The notes under the pieces are model-generated. The model was not told where the DNA came from, did no database searches, and saw only the letters and a program-made list of their open reading frames with translations. From the NCBI GenBank assembly GCA_042408665.1, contig JBHOQW010000034.1:1-15006 (forward strand): a stretch of 15,006 nucleotides of DNA, read 5' to 3'. Position 1 is the first letter of the stretch; each line of letters opens with the position of its first letter. The stretch comes from CAUJGQ01 sp042408665. Its GTDB lineage: Bacteria > Chloroflexota > Dehalococcoidia > CAUJGQ01. The translations under genes and the position numbers were made by a program. This document shows, piece by piece, positions 1 to 6,525 of the stretch.

Positions 1-105
1 GTGCAGGTTGTCGAGCGCGGTGACGGCGTGACCGGCGGCCGCCAGCCGCTCCACGGTGTGCGACCCGATGAAGCCCGCGCCGCCCGTGACCAGCACGCGC
101 GCCAT
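1..105 (-). CDS. NAD-dependent epimerase/dehydratase, N-terminal fragment (runs off the window)
   Basis: Only the first 35 codons are inside the window. They read MARVLVTGGAGFIGSHTVER and onward to ALDNLH. This is the first beta-strand and the TGGAGFIGS nucleotide-binding loop (GxxGxxG) of the extended short-chain dehydrogenase family, followed by the second strand ending in Asp, which usually favours NAD(H). Members are nucleotide-sugar epimerases and dehydratases such as UDP-glucose 4-epimerase or dTDP-glucose 4,6-dehydratase; the fragment is too short to choose. The ATG at 105 is preceded by GGAGGGAGCG, a strong ribosome-binding site. The gene is divergent from the AAA ATPase. A sugar aminotransferase lies 1.6 kb away, which fits a nucleotide-sugar pathway. 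Confidence 0.9.
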   Translation of the reverse strand, partial: MARVLVTGGAGFIGSHTVERLAAAGHAVTALDNLH

Positions 106-187
106 CGCTCCCTCCGAGGGTGCCGTAGGGCAGGGTAGCGCGCCGCCCGCGTGGCATCCAGGGCCGGGCGCCCCGGACGCCACACGC

Positions 188-193
188 TACAAT
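188..193 (+). promoter_or_regulatory. Putative -10 box TACAAT for the AAA ATPase gene
   Basis: TACAAT matches five of six positions of the sigma-70 -10 consensus and is followed by GG. It lies 43 nt upstream of the chosen start at 237. I see no convincing -35 hexamer at 16-18 nt. The same TANNNT pattern recurs before most genes in this window, which is the main support. Confidence 0.4.
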
Positions 194-236
194 GGAGGCG
201 GTGCGGAGCGATCGGCTCGGCGCCAGGAGGACGGAC

Positions 237-1205
237 ATGGCATACCGTGCGCCGGGGGGCTTTGGCGCGGCGGACGATTTCCTGCAGCGCCTGACAGACG
301 GGCTGCGCCGCGCGGCCGAGGGGCTGGGCCGGCAGATCAACGAGACCTTTCCGGTGTTCACCGAGACCAACGGCATCGCCCGGCGGGTGGTGCGCGATGT
401 GCCCACCGTCACCTTCGACGACGTGGGCGGCTGTGAGGAGGCAAAACGCGAGCTGGAGATGGTCTGTCGCGCCCTGGCCGCGCCCGACCTCTACCAGCGC
501 TGGGGGACGCGGCCGCCGCGCGGGGTGCTCCTGCACGGGCCGCCGGGCACGGGCAAGACGCTCCTGGCGCGCTGCGTGGCCGGTCAGGCGCAGGCCGAGT
601 TCATCCACATCCGCGCGGTAGATATCGGCTCCATGTGGTACGGCGAGGCGGAGAAGCACATGCAGGCCGCGTTCGATGAGGCCCGCCGCCGCGCCCCCTG
701 CGTCCTGTTTCTCGATGAGGTCGACGCGCTCACCCCCCCGCGCGAGACGGCGCACGAGGCCACCCACCGCGTGGTGGCCACCCTGCTGGAAAACCTGGAC
801 GGCCTGCAACCGCTGCAGGGGGTGGCCGTCTTGGCCGCCACCAACCGCCTACACGCCGTGGACCCCGCCTTCACCCGCCCCGGCCGCCTGGACCGGCTGG
901 TGGCGGTGCCGCTGCCGGACGCCCCTGCCCGCCTGGCGATCCTGCGCGTGCACCAGCGCCGCGCCGAGGCGCTGGCCGGCCGCGAGCTGTTCGAACGGGG
1001 GGAGTACGGGCGGCTGGTGCGCGCCACCGCCGGGATGTCCGGCGCCGAGATCGAGGAGCTGGTGCGACGCGTCCTCGAAGACAAGGTGCGGGCCGGCGCC
1101 ACCGACGGCGTCGTCAGCGAGGACGACCTGCTGCGCGTCCTGGACCGTTACGAATGGGGCCGACGTGGCCGTGCCCGCCGCCGCTCCTGGTGGCGCTGGG
1201 GATAG
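237..1205 (+). CDS. Single-domain AAA ATPase, Cdc48-D2/FtsH-like core, no protease domain
   Basis: A 322-residue classical AAA+ ATPase. Residues 1-55 match no domain I know and include an amphipathic helix. The AAA module then follows: TFDDVGG at 59-65, Walker A GPPGTGKT at 101-108, Walker B VLFLDE at 156-161, sensor-1 Asn in AATNR (203), and the second region of homology TRPGRLDR with two arginine-finger candidates (R214, R217). The pore-loop segment MWYGE around 133-137 resembles the MWFGE of the Cdc48/p97 D2 ring, so substrate threading by a hexamer is plausible. There is no membrane segment and no HExxH zinc protease motif, so this is not FtsH. The tail is basic and Trp-rich. I chose ATG 237 because AGGAGG sits 6 nt upstream; an in-frame ATG at 192 lies inside the putative -10 region. 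The substrate is unknown, and no protease or adaptor gene lies beside it. Confidence 0.9.
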   Translation: MAYRAPGGFGAADDFLQRLTDGLRRAAEGLGRQINETFPVFTETNGIARRVVRDVPTVTFDDVGGCEEAKRELEMVCRALAAPDLYQRWGTRPPRGVLLHGPPGTGKTLLARCVAGQAQAEFIHIRAVDIGSMWYGEAEKHMQAAFDEARRRAPCVLFLDEVDALTPPRETAHEATHRVVATLLENLDGLQPLQGVAVLAATNRLHAVDPAFTRPGRLDRLVAVPLPDAPARLAILRVHQRRAEALAGRELFERGEYGRLVRATAGMSGAEIEELVRRVLEDKVRAGATDGVVSEDDLLRVLDRYEWGRRGRARRRSWWRWG

Positions 1206-1259
1206 CCGAGACAGCCGAAGAGTCCAGGGCGGGCCTCACCTGCCTCGCTGCGCTCGGCA

Positions 1260-1283
1260 CCCTCTCCCGCACGCGGGAGAGGG
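1260..1283. repeat. Palindrome CCCTCTCCCGC-AC-GCGGGAGAGGG (dispersed repeat, possible terminator)
   Basis: Two perfect 11-bp arms separated by AC, 55 nt after the AAA ATPase stop. There is no U-tract afterwards, so a classic intrinsic terminator is not shown. A sister copy with A/T exchanged at the compensating positions (CCCTCACCCGC/GCGGGTGAGGG) sits at 8276-8299. That suggests a dispersed palindromic repeat family maintained as a hairpin. Confidence 0.7.
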
Positions 1284-1320
1284 GAGCATCGTGCGCGAAG
1301 CGGCTTTGCCAACGTCAGTC

Positions 1321-1363
1321 CCCCCCTCGCCCTCGTCAGAGGGGGGCAGGGGGGGTGAGGGCC
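1321..1363. repeat. C/G hairpin followed by G-runs (quadruplex-prone)
   Basis: CCCCCCTC (1321-1328) pairs perfectly with GAGGGGGG (1339-1346) across a 10-nt loop. It is followed by a seven-G run and GAGGG on the plus strand. The closely spaced G-runs could alternatively fold as a G-quadruplex. No function is evident. Confidence 0.5.
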
Positions 1364-1402
1364 CGCCGGCGAGGGTCTGCCCGCCAGCGCCGCACCGGGC
1401 TC

Positions 1403-1534
1403 GGTAGTATGACATCACCCACGACATTTAAAAAATGTCGTGATGTCAAACTATCCTCTCCCAGGCGAGGGGGGGGGGACGATAGTTTGACATCACGGCG
1501 CATGTGTACGGTGTGGAGGTGATGTCAAACTATC
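1403..1534. repeat. Four-copy alternating inverted-repeat array, unit GATAGTTTGACATCAC
   Basis: A 16-bp unit occurs four times in strictly alternating orientation: 1403-1418 (forward, 14/16), 1440-1455 (reverse, perfect), 1481-1496 (forward, perfect) and 1519-1534 (reverse, perfect). Unit starts are 37, 41 and 38 bp apart. The first pair encloses a further perfect 9-bp palindrome (ACGACATTT at 1421-1429, AAATGTCGT at 1433-1441) with an AAA loop. The last pair is flanked outside by complementary GGCGAGGGGG and CCCCCTCGCC. Possible readings are bacterial interspersed mosaic repeats, remnants of transposon ends with multiple transposase-binding sites, or an operator cluster. No transposase gene is nearby and no further copy is seen in the window. 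Confidence 0.85.
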
Positions 1535-1612
1535 CTGCCGGCCCCCTCGCCCAAGGAGGGGGCGAACCACGAGCAACCAGGAACGAGGAGCGCGCGTTCC
1601 CCCCACTCCTTG

Positions 1613-1708
1613 GCCCTCGCCGGTGTCGATGCCCAGCAGGCGGTAGAGCGGACAGAACCCCGCCAGCCCGGTGAGGATCAAGACCACGCCGATCAGTCGG
1701 GCTACCAC
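1613..1708 (-). pseudogene. C-terminal remnant of a DUF2892-like small membrane protein
   Basis: Directly after the aminotransferase stop, another frame reads VVARLIGVVLILTGLAGF followed by CPLYRLLGIDTGEG. The hydrophobic helix followed by GFCPLYxLLGI is the characteristic end of DUF2892/YgaP-type inner-membrane domains, as I know the family. The expected first half of the domain is absent; upstream in this frame is only the antisense-free shadow of the aminotransferase. After GIDTGEG the frame runs into the repeat-rich region. A GTG at 1708 exists, but I see no ribosome-binding site. The best reading is a truncated relic created by a rearrangement that joined the aminotransferase to this tail. 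A short expressed peptide cannot be excluded. Confidence 0.6.
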
Positions 1709-1715
1709 CCGGCGC

Positions 1716-2885
1716 TCACGGCAGGGCCCGGCGCAGGGCATCGGCGACGTAGGCCACCTGCTCGCGCGTGAGGTGCGGGTACATAGGCAGGGAGAGGACC
1801 TCGGCGGCGGCCCGTTCCGCCTCCGGGTAAGCACCCTCGCCCACCTCTAGATAGGCGAACGCCGGCTGGCAGTGCAGGGGAATGGGGTAGTGCAGCCCGG
1901 TCTGGATGCCTTGCCGCGCCAGCGCCGCGCGCACGCGGTCGCGCTCCGGCACGCGCACCACGTACAGGTGGTAGACGTGGCGACGGCCGTCCGGCTCGAA
2001 CGGCAGTTGCAGCCCGGTGCCGGCCAGCTCCTCGCCGTACCAGACGGCAACCTGCCGGCGGCGCTCGTTCCAGTCCGCCAGTCGTTCCAGCTTGAGGCGC
2101 AGCACCGCGGCCTGGATGGCGTCCAGACGGGCGTTCACCCCGTCGGGGATGACATGTACATAGCGTTCGCGCTGGCCATGGTCGCGCAGCAGGCGGATCC
2201 GGTCGGCCAGCGCCGCGTCGTCGGTAGTGACGGCCCCCGCCTCGCCGAGCGCGCCCAGGTTCTTGCCGGGGTAGAAGCTGAAGGCGGCGGCGCGGCCCAT
2301 ACTGCCGGCCGCCAGCCAGCGCCCATCCGGCAGCCGGTAGGCGGCGCCGTGCGCCTGGCAGGCGTCTTCGATCACCGGGATATCGTACGCCGCCGCTACC
2401 TCCAGGATCGGCGCCATGTCCGCCGGCAGGCCGTACAGGTGCACGGGGAGGAGGGCAGCCACGCGCAGGCCGGTGTCGCGTTCGCGGGTCACGCCGACGC
2501 CATCGCGTGTGCACCGCTCGACGAGGTAGGCGCGCAGCCGCTCCGGGTCCATGGTGTAGGTCACCGGGTCGATATCCACGAAGCGGGGCTGGGCGCCGAG
2601 CTGGTAGAACGCCTCCACCGTGGCGATAAAGGTGTTGGGCACCGTTACCACCACGTCGCCGGGGCCGACGCCGAGGGCGCGCAGGGCGAGCTGCAGGGCA
2701 TCGGTGCCGCTGCCCACGCCCACCGCCGCCCGCACGCCGCAAAAGCGGGCGAACGCCTCCTCGAATGCGGCCACTGTCGGCCCACCGACGAAGTCGGACT
2801 CGTCCAGGGCGCGGGCAAACGCCTGCTCGATCGCCTCTCGCAGCTCCGCGTGCTGCGCCCGCAGGTCAACGAACGGCACCTGCAT
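1716..2885 (-). CDS. DegT/DnrJ/EryC1/StrS family PLP-dependent sugar aminotransferase
   Basis: 389 residues, the usual length for this family. These enzymes transfer an amino group, usually from glutamate, to a keto-sugar nucleotide for glycans, glycolipids or secondary metabolites. Visible landmarks: the N-terminal MQVPFVDLRAQ opening, GSGTDAL (58-64) for phosphate binding, the IEDACQAHG motif with cofactor-binding D174, and SFYPGKNLGALGEAGAV with the Schiff-base lysine K208. The C-terminal half has the GLHYPIPLHCQPAF substrate-side motif. An extra segment around 124-138 precedes the LPVHLYG strand. The start at 2885 follows GGGAGG by about 7 nt. An N-terminal epimerase fragment 1.6 kb away on the same strand supports a nucleotide-sugar role. 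The exact sugar (for example 3-amino or 4-amino) cannot be fixed from sequence alone. Confidence 0.93.
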   Translation of the reverse strand: MQVPFVDLRAQHAELREAIEQAFARALDESDFVGGPTVAAFEEAFARFCGVRAAVGVGSGTDALQLALRALGVGPGDVVVTVPNTFIATVEAFYQLGAQPRFVDIDPVTYTMDPERLRAYLVERCTRDGVGVTRERDTGLRVAALLPVHLYGLPADMAPILEVAAAYDIPVIEDACQAHGAAYRLPDGRWLAAGSMGRAAAFSFYPGKNLGALGEAGAVTTDDAALADRIRLLRDHGQRERYVHVIPDGVNARLDAIQAAVLRLKLERLADWNERRRQVAVWYGEELAGTGLQLPFEPDGRRHVYHLYVVRVPERDRVRAALARQGIQTGLHYPIPLHCQPAFAYLEVGEGAYPEAERAAAEVLSLPMYPHLTREQVAYVADALRRALP

Positions 2886-2917
2886 CCCATGCCTCCCGCC
2901 CGTGCGCTGTCGTCACA

Positions 2918-2923
2918 AGGGTA
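2918..2923 (-). promoter_or_regulatory. Putative -10 box TACCCT for the sugar aminotransferase
   Basis: Read on the minus strand, TACCCT lies about 32 nt upstream of the ATG. It fits the TANNNT pattern seen before other genes here. No clear -35 element is visible. Confidence 0.3.
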
Positions 2924-3075
2924 GCGCCGGCACGCGCCGCGCGGTACACGCCATGCGCCCTGTCCGCCCGCCTCTCCCTTCTCGTCCCACGGGCAGGGCG
3001 GCCGATCAGAGCGAGGCCAGACGCGACAGGCCTTCCTGAACCGATCGGGCACTGGGTGCGACTTGCCGGGCAGGG

Positions 3076-3081
3076 TAGGAT
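3076..3081 (+). promoter_or_regulatory. Putative -10 box TAGGAT for the AI-2E permease operon
   Basis: TAGGATGG lies 31 nt before ATG 3113. It argues against the in-frame ATG at 3080, which falls inside the hexamer. The identical TAGGATGG octamer recurs at 7846 before another gene. Confidence 0.4.
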
Positions 3082-3112
3082 GGAGGCGCACGTTCGACGA
3101 CGGGGCGCCGCC

Positions 3113-4186
3113 ATGATCCGGCTGGAGATCTCCGCTCGCGGCCTGGTCGGCATCGCGGCCGTGGTGGCCGGTATCTGGCTGTTCGCCCAGCTCTGGCCGG
3201 TGCTGCTCCTGCTCACGGTCAGCCTCATGTTCGCCACGGCCCTGCTGCCGCTCGTGGAGTGGCTGGTACGGCACACCCCGGTCAGCCGAGGCATAGCCGT
3301 GCTTCTCGTCGTGCTGCTGTTGTTCGTCACCGCCGCGCTCATCGGGCTGCTCATCGTGCCCGTGGTGGTGGAACAGGCACGCGCCCTCGTGGAACGGTTG
3401 CCGGAGCTGCGTGAGCAGGCTGCACGTGCCCTTGACCGGCGCGGGGCCGATGAGCTGGCCCGGCGCCTGCGCGAGTTCAGCCCCGGCGATCTCGTTGGTC
3501 CCCGCACCGTGGCCGGCGCCGGCCGGCGCGTGTTGGACGTGTTTACCTCGGTCATCACCGTGCTGGTGCTCACCGCCTACATCCTGTTCGACGCCCACCG
3601 GATCGAGCGCTTTCTCTACTTCGCCACCCCGGTGACCTGGCACATGCACATCCGCGCCCTGCTGGCACAGCTTCAGCGGGTGGTAGGCGGCTACATCCGC
3701 GGTCAGCTCCTCACCTCCGGTTTCATCATGGTGTTCGCCTTCATCACCCTCTCCGCGCTGGCGATCCCCAACGCCGCGGCGCTGGCCGTGCTGGCCGGCA
3801 TCGCCGATATGCTGCCCGTGGTCGGCGTCTTCTTCGTGGTCGGACCGGCCACCCTGGCCGCGCTCTCCGTCTCGCTGCCACGCGCCATCACCGTGGCGGC
3901 CCTGCTCGTGGCCTATCAGGAGTTCGAAAACCGCGTGCTGGTGCAGCGCGTCTACGGCGCCACGCTGCGCCTGCCGGCGGTGGTGGTGCTGGTGGCGCTG
4001 CTGGTGGGCGCCGACCTGTTTGGGGTGATGGGAGCGCTCCTCTCCTTGCCTGCGGCGGCGGCGATCCGCGTGCTGATCGAGTACGGCAACGCCCTGCGAC
4101 AGGGACAGCCGACGACGCCCGCGGCAGAAGCGCGGGCCCCGAACGGCGCCGCGGGCGTGACGGGCTCTCGGCAGGTGGGCGGATGA
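3113..4186 (+). CDS. AI-2E family transporter (PerM/YdiK/TqsA-type permease)
   Basis: 357 residues, normal for the AI-2E transporter family of inner-membrane permeases (autoinducer-2 export, Na+/H+ exchange or other efflux; substrates are assigned for few members). Paired hydrophobic segments occupy roughly 11-45 and 59-86. A long charged amphipathic region (about 88-135) follows, then further membrane segments to about 325. The family-typical IRGQLLTSGFIMVF and the LPVVGVFFVVGPATL re-entrant/glycine region are present, as is the YQEFENRVLVQRVYG block. I chose ATG 3113 because MIRLEISARG matches usual family starts and a putative -10 box covers the alternative ATG at 3080; the ribosome-binding site is weak in both cases. 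The stop overlaps the next start as ATGA, so it is translationally coupled to the MFS gene. Confidence 0.9.
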   Translation: MIRLEISARGLVGIAAVVAGIWLFAQLWPVLLLLTVSLMFATALLPLVEWLVRHTPVSRGIAVLLVVLLLFVTAALIGLLIVPVVVEQARALVERLPELREQAARALDRRGADELARRLREFSPGDLVGPRTVAGAGRRVLDVFTSVITVLVLTAYILFDAHRIERFLYFATPVTWHMHIRALLAQLQRVVGGYIRGQLLTSGFIMVFAFITLSALAIPNAAALAVLAGIADMLPVVGVFFVVGPATLAALSVSLPRAITVAALLVAYQEFENRVLVQRVYGATLRLPAVVVLVALLVGADLFGVMGALLSLPAAAAIRVLIEYGNALRQGQPTTPAAEARAPNGAAGVTGSRQVGG

Positions 4187-5508
4187 GCGTGCGGCAAGCG
4201 CAAGGACCCGCGGGACCGGGCACGCCACCGGGCTCCTGGCGCGAGCGGCTGGCCGCCCTGCGCAGCGGTGACCTGCGCCTCATCTGGCTGGCACAGGTGG
4301 TCTCCCAGCTCGGCGACGGCGTCTTCACGCTCGGCATCGTGGTGCTCACGGTCCAGTTGACGGCGTCGGGCCTGGCGCTGAGCGGCACGCTGATGGCCCA
4401 ACTGCTCCCCTACGCCCTCCTCGGCGCCCCGGCCGGCGCCCTGGCCGATCGCTGGAACCGACGCCTGACGATGGTCGGCTCCGATATCGCCCGCGGCCTG
4501 GTGGTGGCGCTGGTGCCGCTGTTCCACTTCGCCGGCTGGCTGCACGCCTGGATGATCCCCGTCGTCGCCTTTTTGCTGACCACGGGCGGCCTGTTCTTCG
4601 ACCCAGCCAAGAACGCGCTGCTACCGGTGGTGACACCCGCGAACAGCCTGGTGCGGGTCAACGCCCTGCTGGCCGGCACGCGTCAGGTGCTGTTCATCGC
4701 CGCCCCGGCCCTCGGCGGCGTGCTGGCGGCGGCCTTCGGCACCATGACGCTGTTCTGGATCGACGCCGCCAGCTTCTTCCTGTCGGCGGCCATCCTGGCA
4801 CGGATGCGCGTCAGCGGCCGTGTCCCGCATCCCGCGGCGGCCGCATCCGGCGGGCCCCAGCCCGCTGAGTCCCTGGTGCCGCATGTCTCGGCGGACCGGG
4901 GGCACCTGCTGCGGGACGTCCAGGAGGGGCTGCGGTACGTCTGGCGGGTGCCGGTGCTGCGCCTGATGGTGATCGTCGGCACCTTCATCAACTTCATCCT
5001 CTCGCCGTTGCCGGTGATCCTGCCGCTGCTGTTCCTCACCGTGCTGGGGTTGGGCACGGCGGCCTTCGGCACCGCCCTGTCCTTCATCTTCGCCGGTTTC
5101 CTGCTGGGGGTGGCCTTCGTGGGCGTGAGCGGCTCGCGCATCCATCTCGGCTACCTGACAACCGCGGCCATGGCCGTAGCCGGGCTGGCGGTGCTGGCGC
5201 TGGGCGCCGGGCCACCGCTCACGGTCATTCACCTCATCGGGCTGGCGGGCGGCGCCGCCGTGGGCATCATGGAGGTGGCGGAGACCACCGTGCTCCAGCG
5301 CGAGTCCACCGACGAAGTGCGCGGGCGGGTGTTCGCCCTGTACGAGAGCGTCTCGCAGGGGGGGCGAGCTGTGTCCGTGGCTCTGGCGGGGGCCCTGTCT
5401 GAAGTCGTGGGCCTGCGCGCGATGTTTTACGCCGTGGGCGCGCTCACGCTGGCCTGCGCCGTGCTGCTGGCCCTCAGCCCGCCCGTGCGCCGCCTGGCCC
5501 GTGGCTAA
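4183..5508 (+). CDS. Major facilitator superfamily exporter (EntS/macrolide-efflux-like, MFS_3 type)
   Basis: 441 residues and about 12 hydrophobic segments, normal for MFS proteins. The cytoplasmic loop between helices 2 and 3 carries GAPAGALADRWNRR (81-94), which is the MFS motif A seen in drug and siderophore exporters. Helix 1 begins with RLIWLAQVVSQLGDGVF, typical of the EntS/MefA-like MFS_3 group. A conserved FFDPAKNALLPVVTP segment follows helix 4. A central charged loop of about 40 residues separates the two halves. The first 28 residues are polar and probably cytoplasmic. The ATG overlaps the stop of the upstream permease (ATGA), so both proteins are likely made from one message and may serve the same efflux need. 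The substrate is unknown. Confidence 0.9.
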   Translation: MSVRQAQGPAGPGTPPGSWRERLAALRSGDLRLIWLAQVVSQLGDGVFTLGIVVLTVQLTASGLALSGTLMAQLLPYALLGAPAGALADRWNRRLTMVGSDIARGLVVALVPLFHFAGWLHAWMIPVVAFLLTTGGLFFDPAKNALLPVVTPANSLVRVNALLAGTRQVLFIAAPALGGVLAAAFGTMTLFWIDAASFFLSAAILARMRVSGRVPHPAAAASGGPQPAESLVPHVSADRGHLLRDVQEGLRYVWRVPVLRLMVIVGTFINFILSPLPVILPLLFLTVLGLGTAAFGTALSFIFAGFLLGVAFVGVSGSRIHLGYLTTAAMAVAGLAVLALGAGPPLTVIHLIGLAGGAAVGIMEVAETTVLQRESTDEVRGRVFALYESVSQGGRAVSVALAGALSEVVGLRAMFYAVGALTLACAVLLALSPPVRRLARG

Positions 5509-5588
5509 GCGCGCATGCATCGCGCGGAGGCGGGCGCACCAGCTCCCGTTGCGCCGTGCCCGCGCTTCAGCCACCGGCGCCCACCCCG

Positions 5589-5594
5589 TATCAT
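5589..5594 (+). promoter_or_regulatory. Putative -10 box TATCAT for the SDR gene
   Basis: TATCAT matches four of six -10 consensus positions. TTCAGC lies 17 bp upstream as a weak -35 (three of six). It sits 34 nt before the chosen ATG 5629 and overlaps the in-frame ATG at 5593, so it disfavours that earlier start. Confidence 0.35.
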
Positions 5595-5628
5595 GCAGCG
5601 CGACACGATGCGCGTGGGGGTGGGAGAG

Positions 5629-6414
5629 ATGGGACGGCTGGAGGGCAGGGTGGCGCTGGTGACGGGGGCGGCCTCCGGCATTGGGGCGGCCACGGCACGC
5701 CTGTTCGCCCAGGAAGGCGCCCGGCTGATACTGGCCGACATCCAGGACGGGCCGGGCCAGGCCGTGGCGGACCAGATCACGGCCGGGGGCGGCACCGCCC
5801 GTTATGTGCACTGCGACGTCGCCGTGGCCGAAGATGTGGCCGGCATGGTGGGTGCCACCGTGGCGGCCTTTGGCCGGCTGGACATCCTCGTCAACAACGC
5901 CGGGCTGGGCCGCGGTGGCTTCGTCACCGAGCTGGCCGAGGAGGACTGGGACCGCGTGCTGGACGTGGACCTCAAGTCCGTCTACCTGGGCTGCAAGTAC
6001 GCCATCCCGGAGATGCGCAAAACCGGCGGCGCCATCGTCAACACCGCCTCCGTGGCCGGGCTGCGCGGCTCGGCGCGGCTCACCGCCTACAGCGCGGCCA
6101 AAGCGGGCGTGATCAACCTCACCCGCTCCATCGCCGCCGAGGCCGGCCAATACGGCATCCGCGTCAACTGCGTGTGCCCCGGCATCATCCGCACCCCCAT
6201 CTGGCGCACCGTGCTGGACCTGCCCACCGCAGCGCAGGAAGCGACCTGGCAGCGCATGGCGGCGCGGGTGCTGCTGGGCCGCGTCGGTCTGCCGGAGGAT
6301 GTAGCCCGCGCTATTCTGTTCCTGGCCTCGGACGACGCGGCCTATATCACCGGCGCGGCCCTGGTGGTGGACGGCGGGCTCACGGCGGCCGACCCACCCC
6401 GTGCGGAGGCGTAG
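5629..6414 (+). CDS. Classical short-chain dehydrogenase/reductase (SDR)
   Basis: 261 residues, typical for classical SDRs, which interconvert alcohols and carbonyls with NAD(P)(H). Visible: the cofactor loop TGAASGIG (12-19), Asp37 at the end of the second strand (predicting NAD rather than NADP), D63 in the CDV adenine-site motif, NNAG (89-92), catalytic Ser141, Tyr154 and Lys158 (YSAAK), and the PG motif at 184-185. The C-terminus GAALVVDGG is family-typical. Several in-frame starts lie upstream (5515, 5593, 5608). I chose 5629 because MGRLEGRVALVTGA is the standard SDR opening, GGGGGTGGGAG lies just upstream, and a putative -10 box covers 5593. It is followed by a VOC protein and an enoyl-CoA hydratase, so a 3-hydroxyacyl-type substrate is possible but unproven. 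Confidence 0.92.
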   Translation: MGRLEGRVALVTGAASGIGAATARLFAQEGARLILADIQDGPGQAVADQITAGGGTARYVHCDVAVAEDVAGMVGATVAAFGRLDILVNNAGLGRGGFVTELAEEDWDRVLDVDLKSVYLGCKYAIPEMRKTGGAIVNTASVAGLRGSARLTAYSAAKAGVINLTRSIAAEAGQYGIRVNCVCPGIIRTPIWRTVLDLPTAAQEATWQRMAARVLLGRVGLPEDVARAILFLASDDAAYITGAALVVDGGLTAADPPRAEA

Positions 6415-6464
6415 CGCCCGCGGTCCCGGCTTGCGCGTGGGTGGCCGCTGCCCTACGGTCAGGC

Positions 6465-6470
6465 TATCGT
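6465..6470 (+). promoter_or_regulatory. Putative -10 box TATCGT for the VOC/hydratase pair
   Basis: TATCGTGC lies 55 nt upstream of ATG 6526, within the 111-bp gap after the SDR gene. No clear -35 is visible. If it is not a promoter, the gene could be read through from the SDR. Confidence 0.25.
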
Positions 6471-6525
6471 GCGGTGCCCCGTCGCGGCGCCCGGCGACCG
6501 CCGGGTGGAACGGGAGGGTTGCTCC

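Larger units (their letters stand above)
1206..1612. other. Gene-free stretch with palindromes, G-tracts and an inverted-repeat array
   Basis: I see no credible gene here. Open frames exist on both strands but encode low-complexity Arg/Pro/Gly-rich sequence. In order the stretch holds: a near-perfect CCCTCTCCCGC palindrome (1260-1283), a C6/G6 hairpin followed by G-runs (1321-1363), the alternating 16-bp repeats (1403-1534), a ten-G run (1469-1478) and a second C/G-rich inverted segment (1541-1563). The base composition swings sharply, including an A-rich loop (1427-1435) unlike anything around it, which suggests inserted or mobile material. Confidence 0.7.

Noticed and set aside
237..1205. 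FtsH protease
   Set aside because: There is no transmembrane N-terminus and no HExxH peptidase domain; the frame ends soon after the AAA lid.
1403..1534. CRISPR array
   Set aside because: The repeats alternate in orientation, there are only four, the intervening sequences differ in length and partly pair with each other, and no cas gene is present.
2645..4228. Long minus-strand open frame opposite the AI-2E permease
   Set aside because: The product is His/Gln/Glu-rich and repetitive. The plus strand encodes a recognisable permease with membrane segments.
5515..5628. N-terminal extension of the SDR from an upstream ATG
   Set aside because: The extra 38 residues are low in complexity, a putative -10 box lies within them, and the standard SDR opening starts at 5629.
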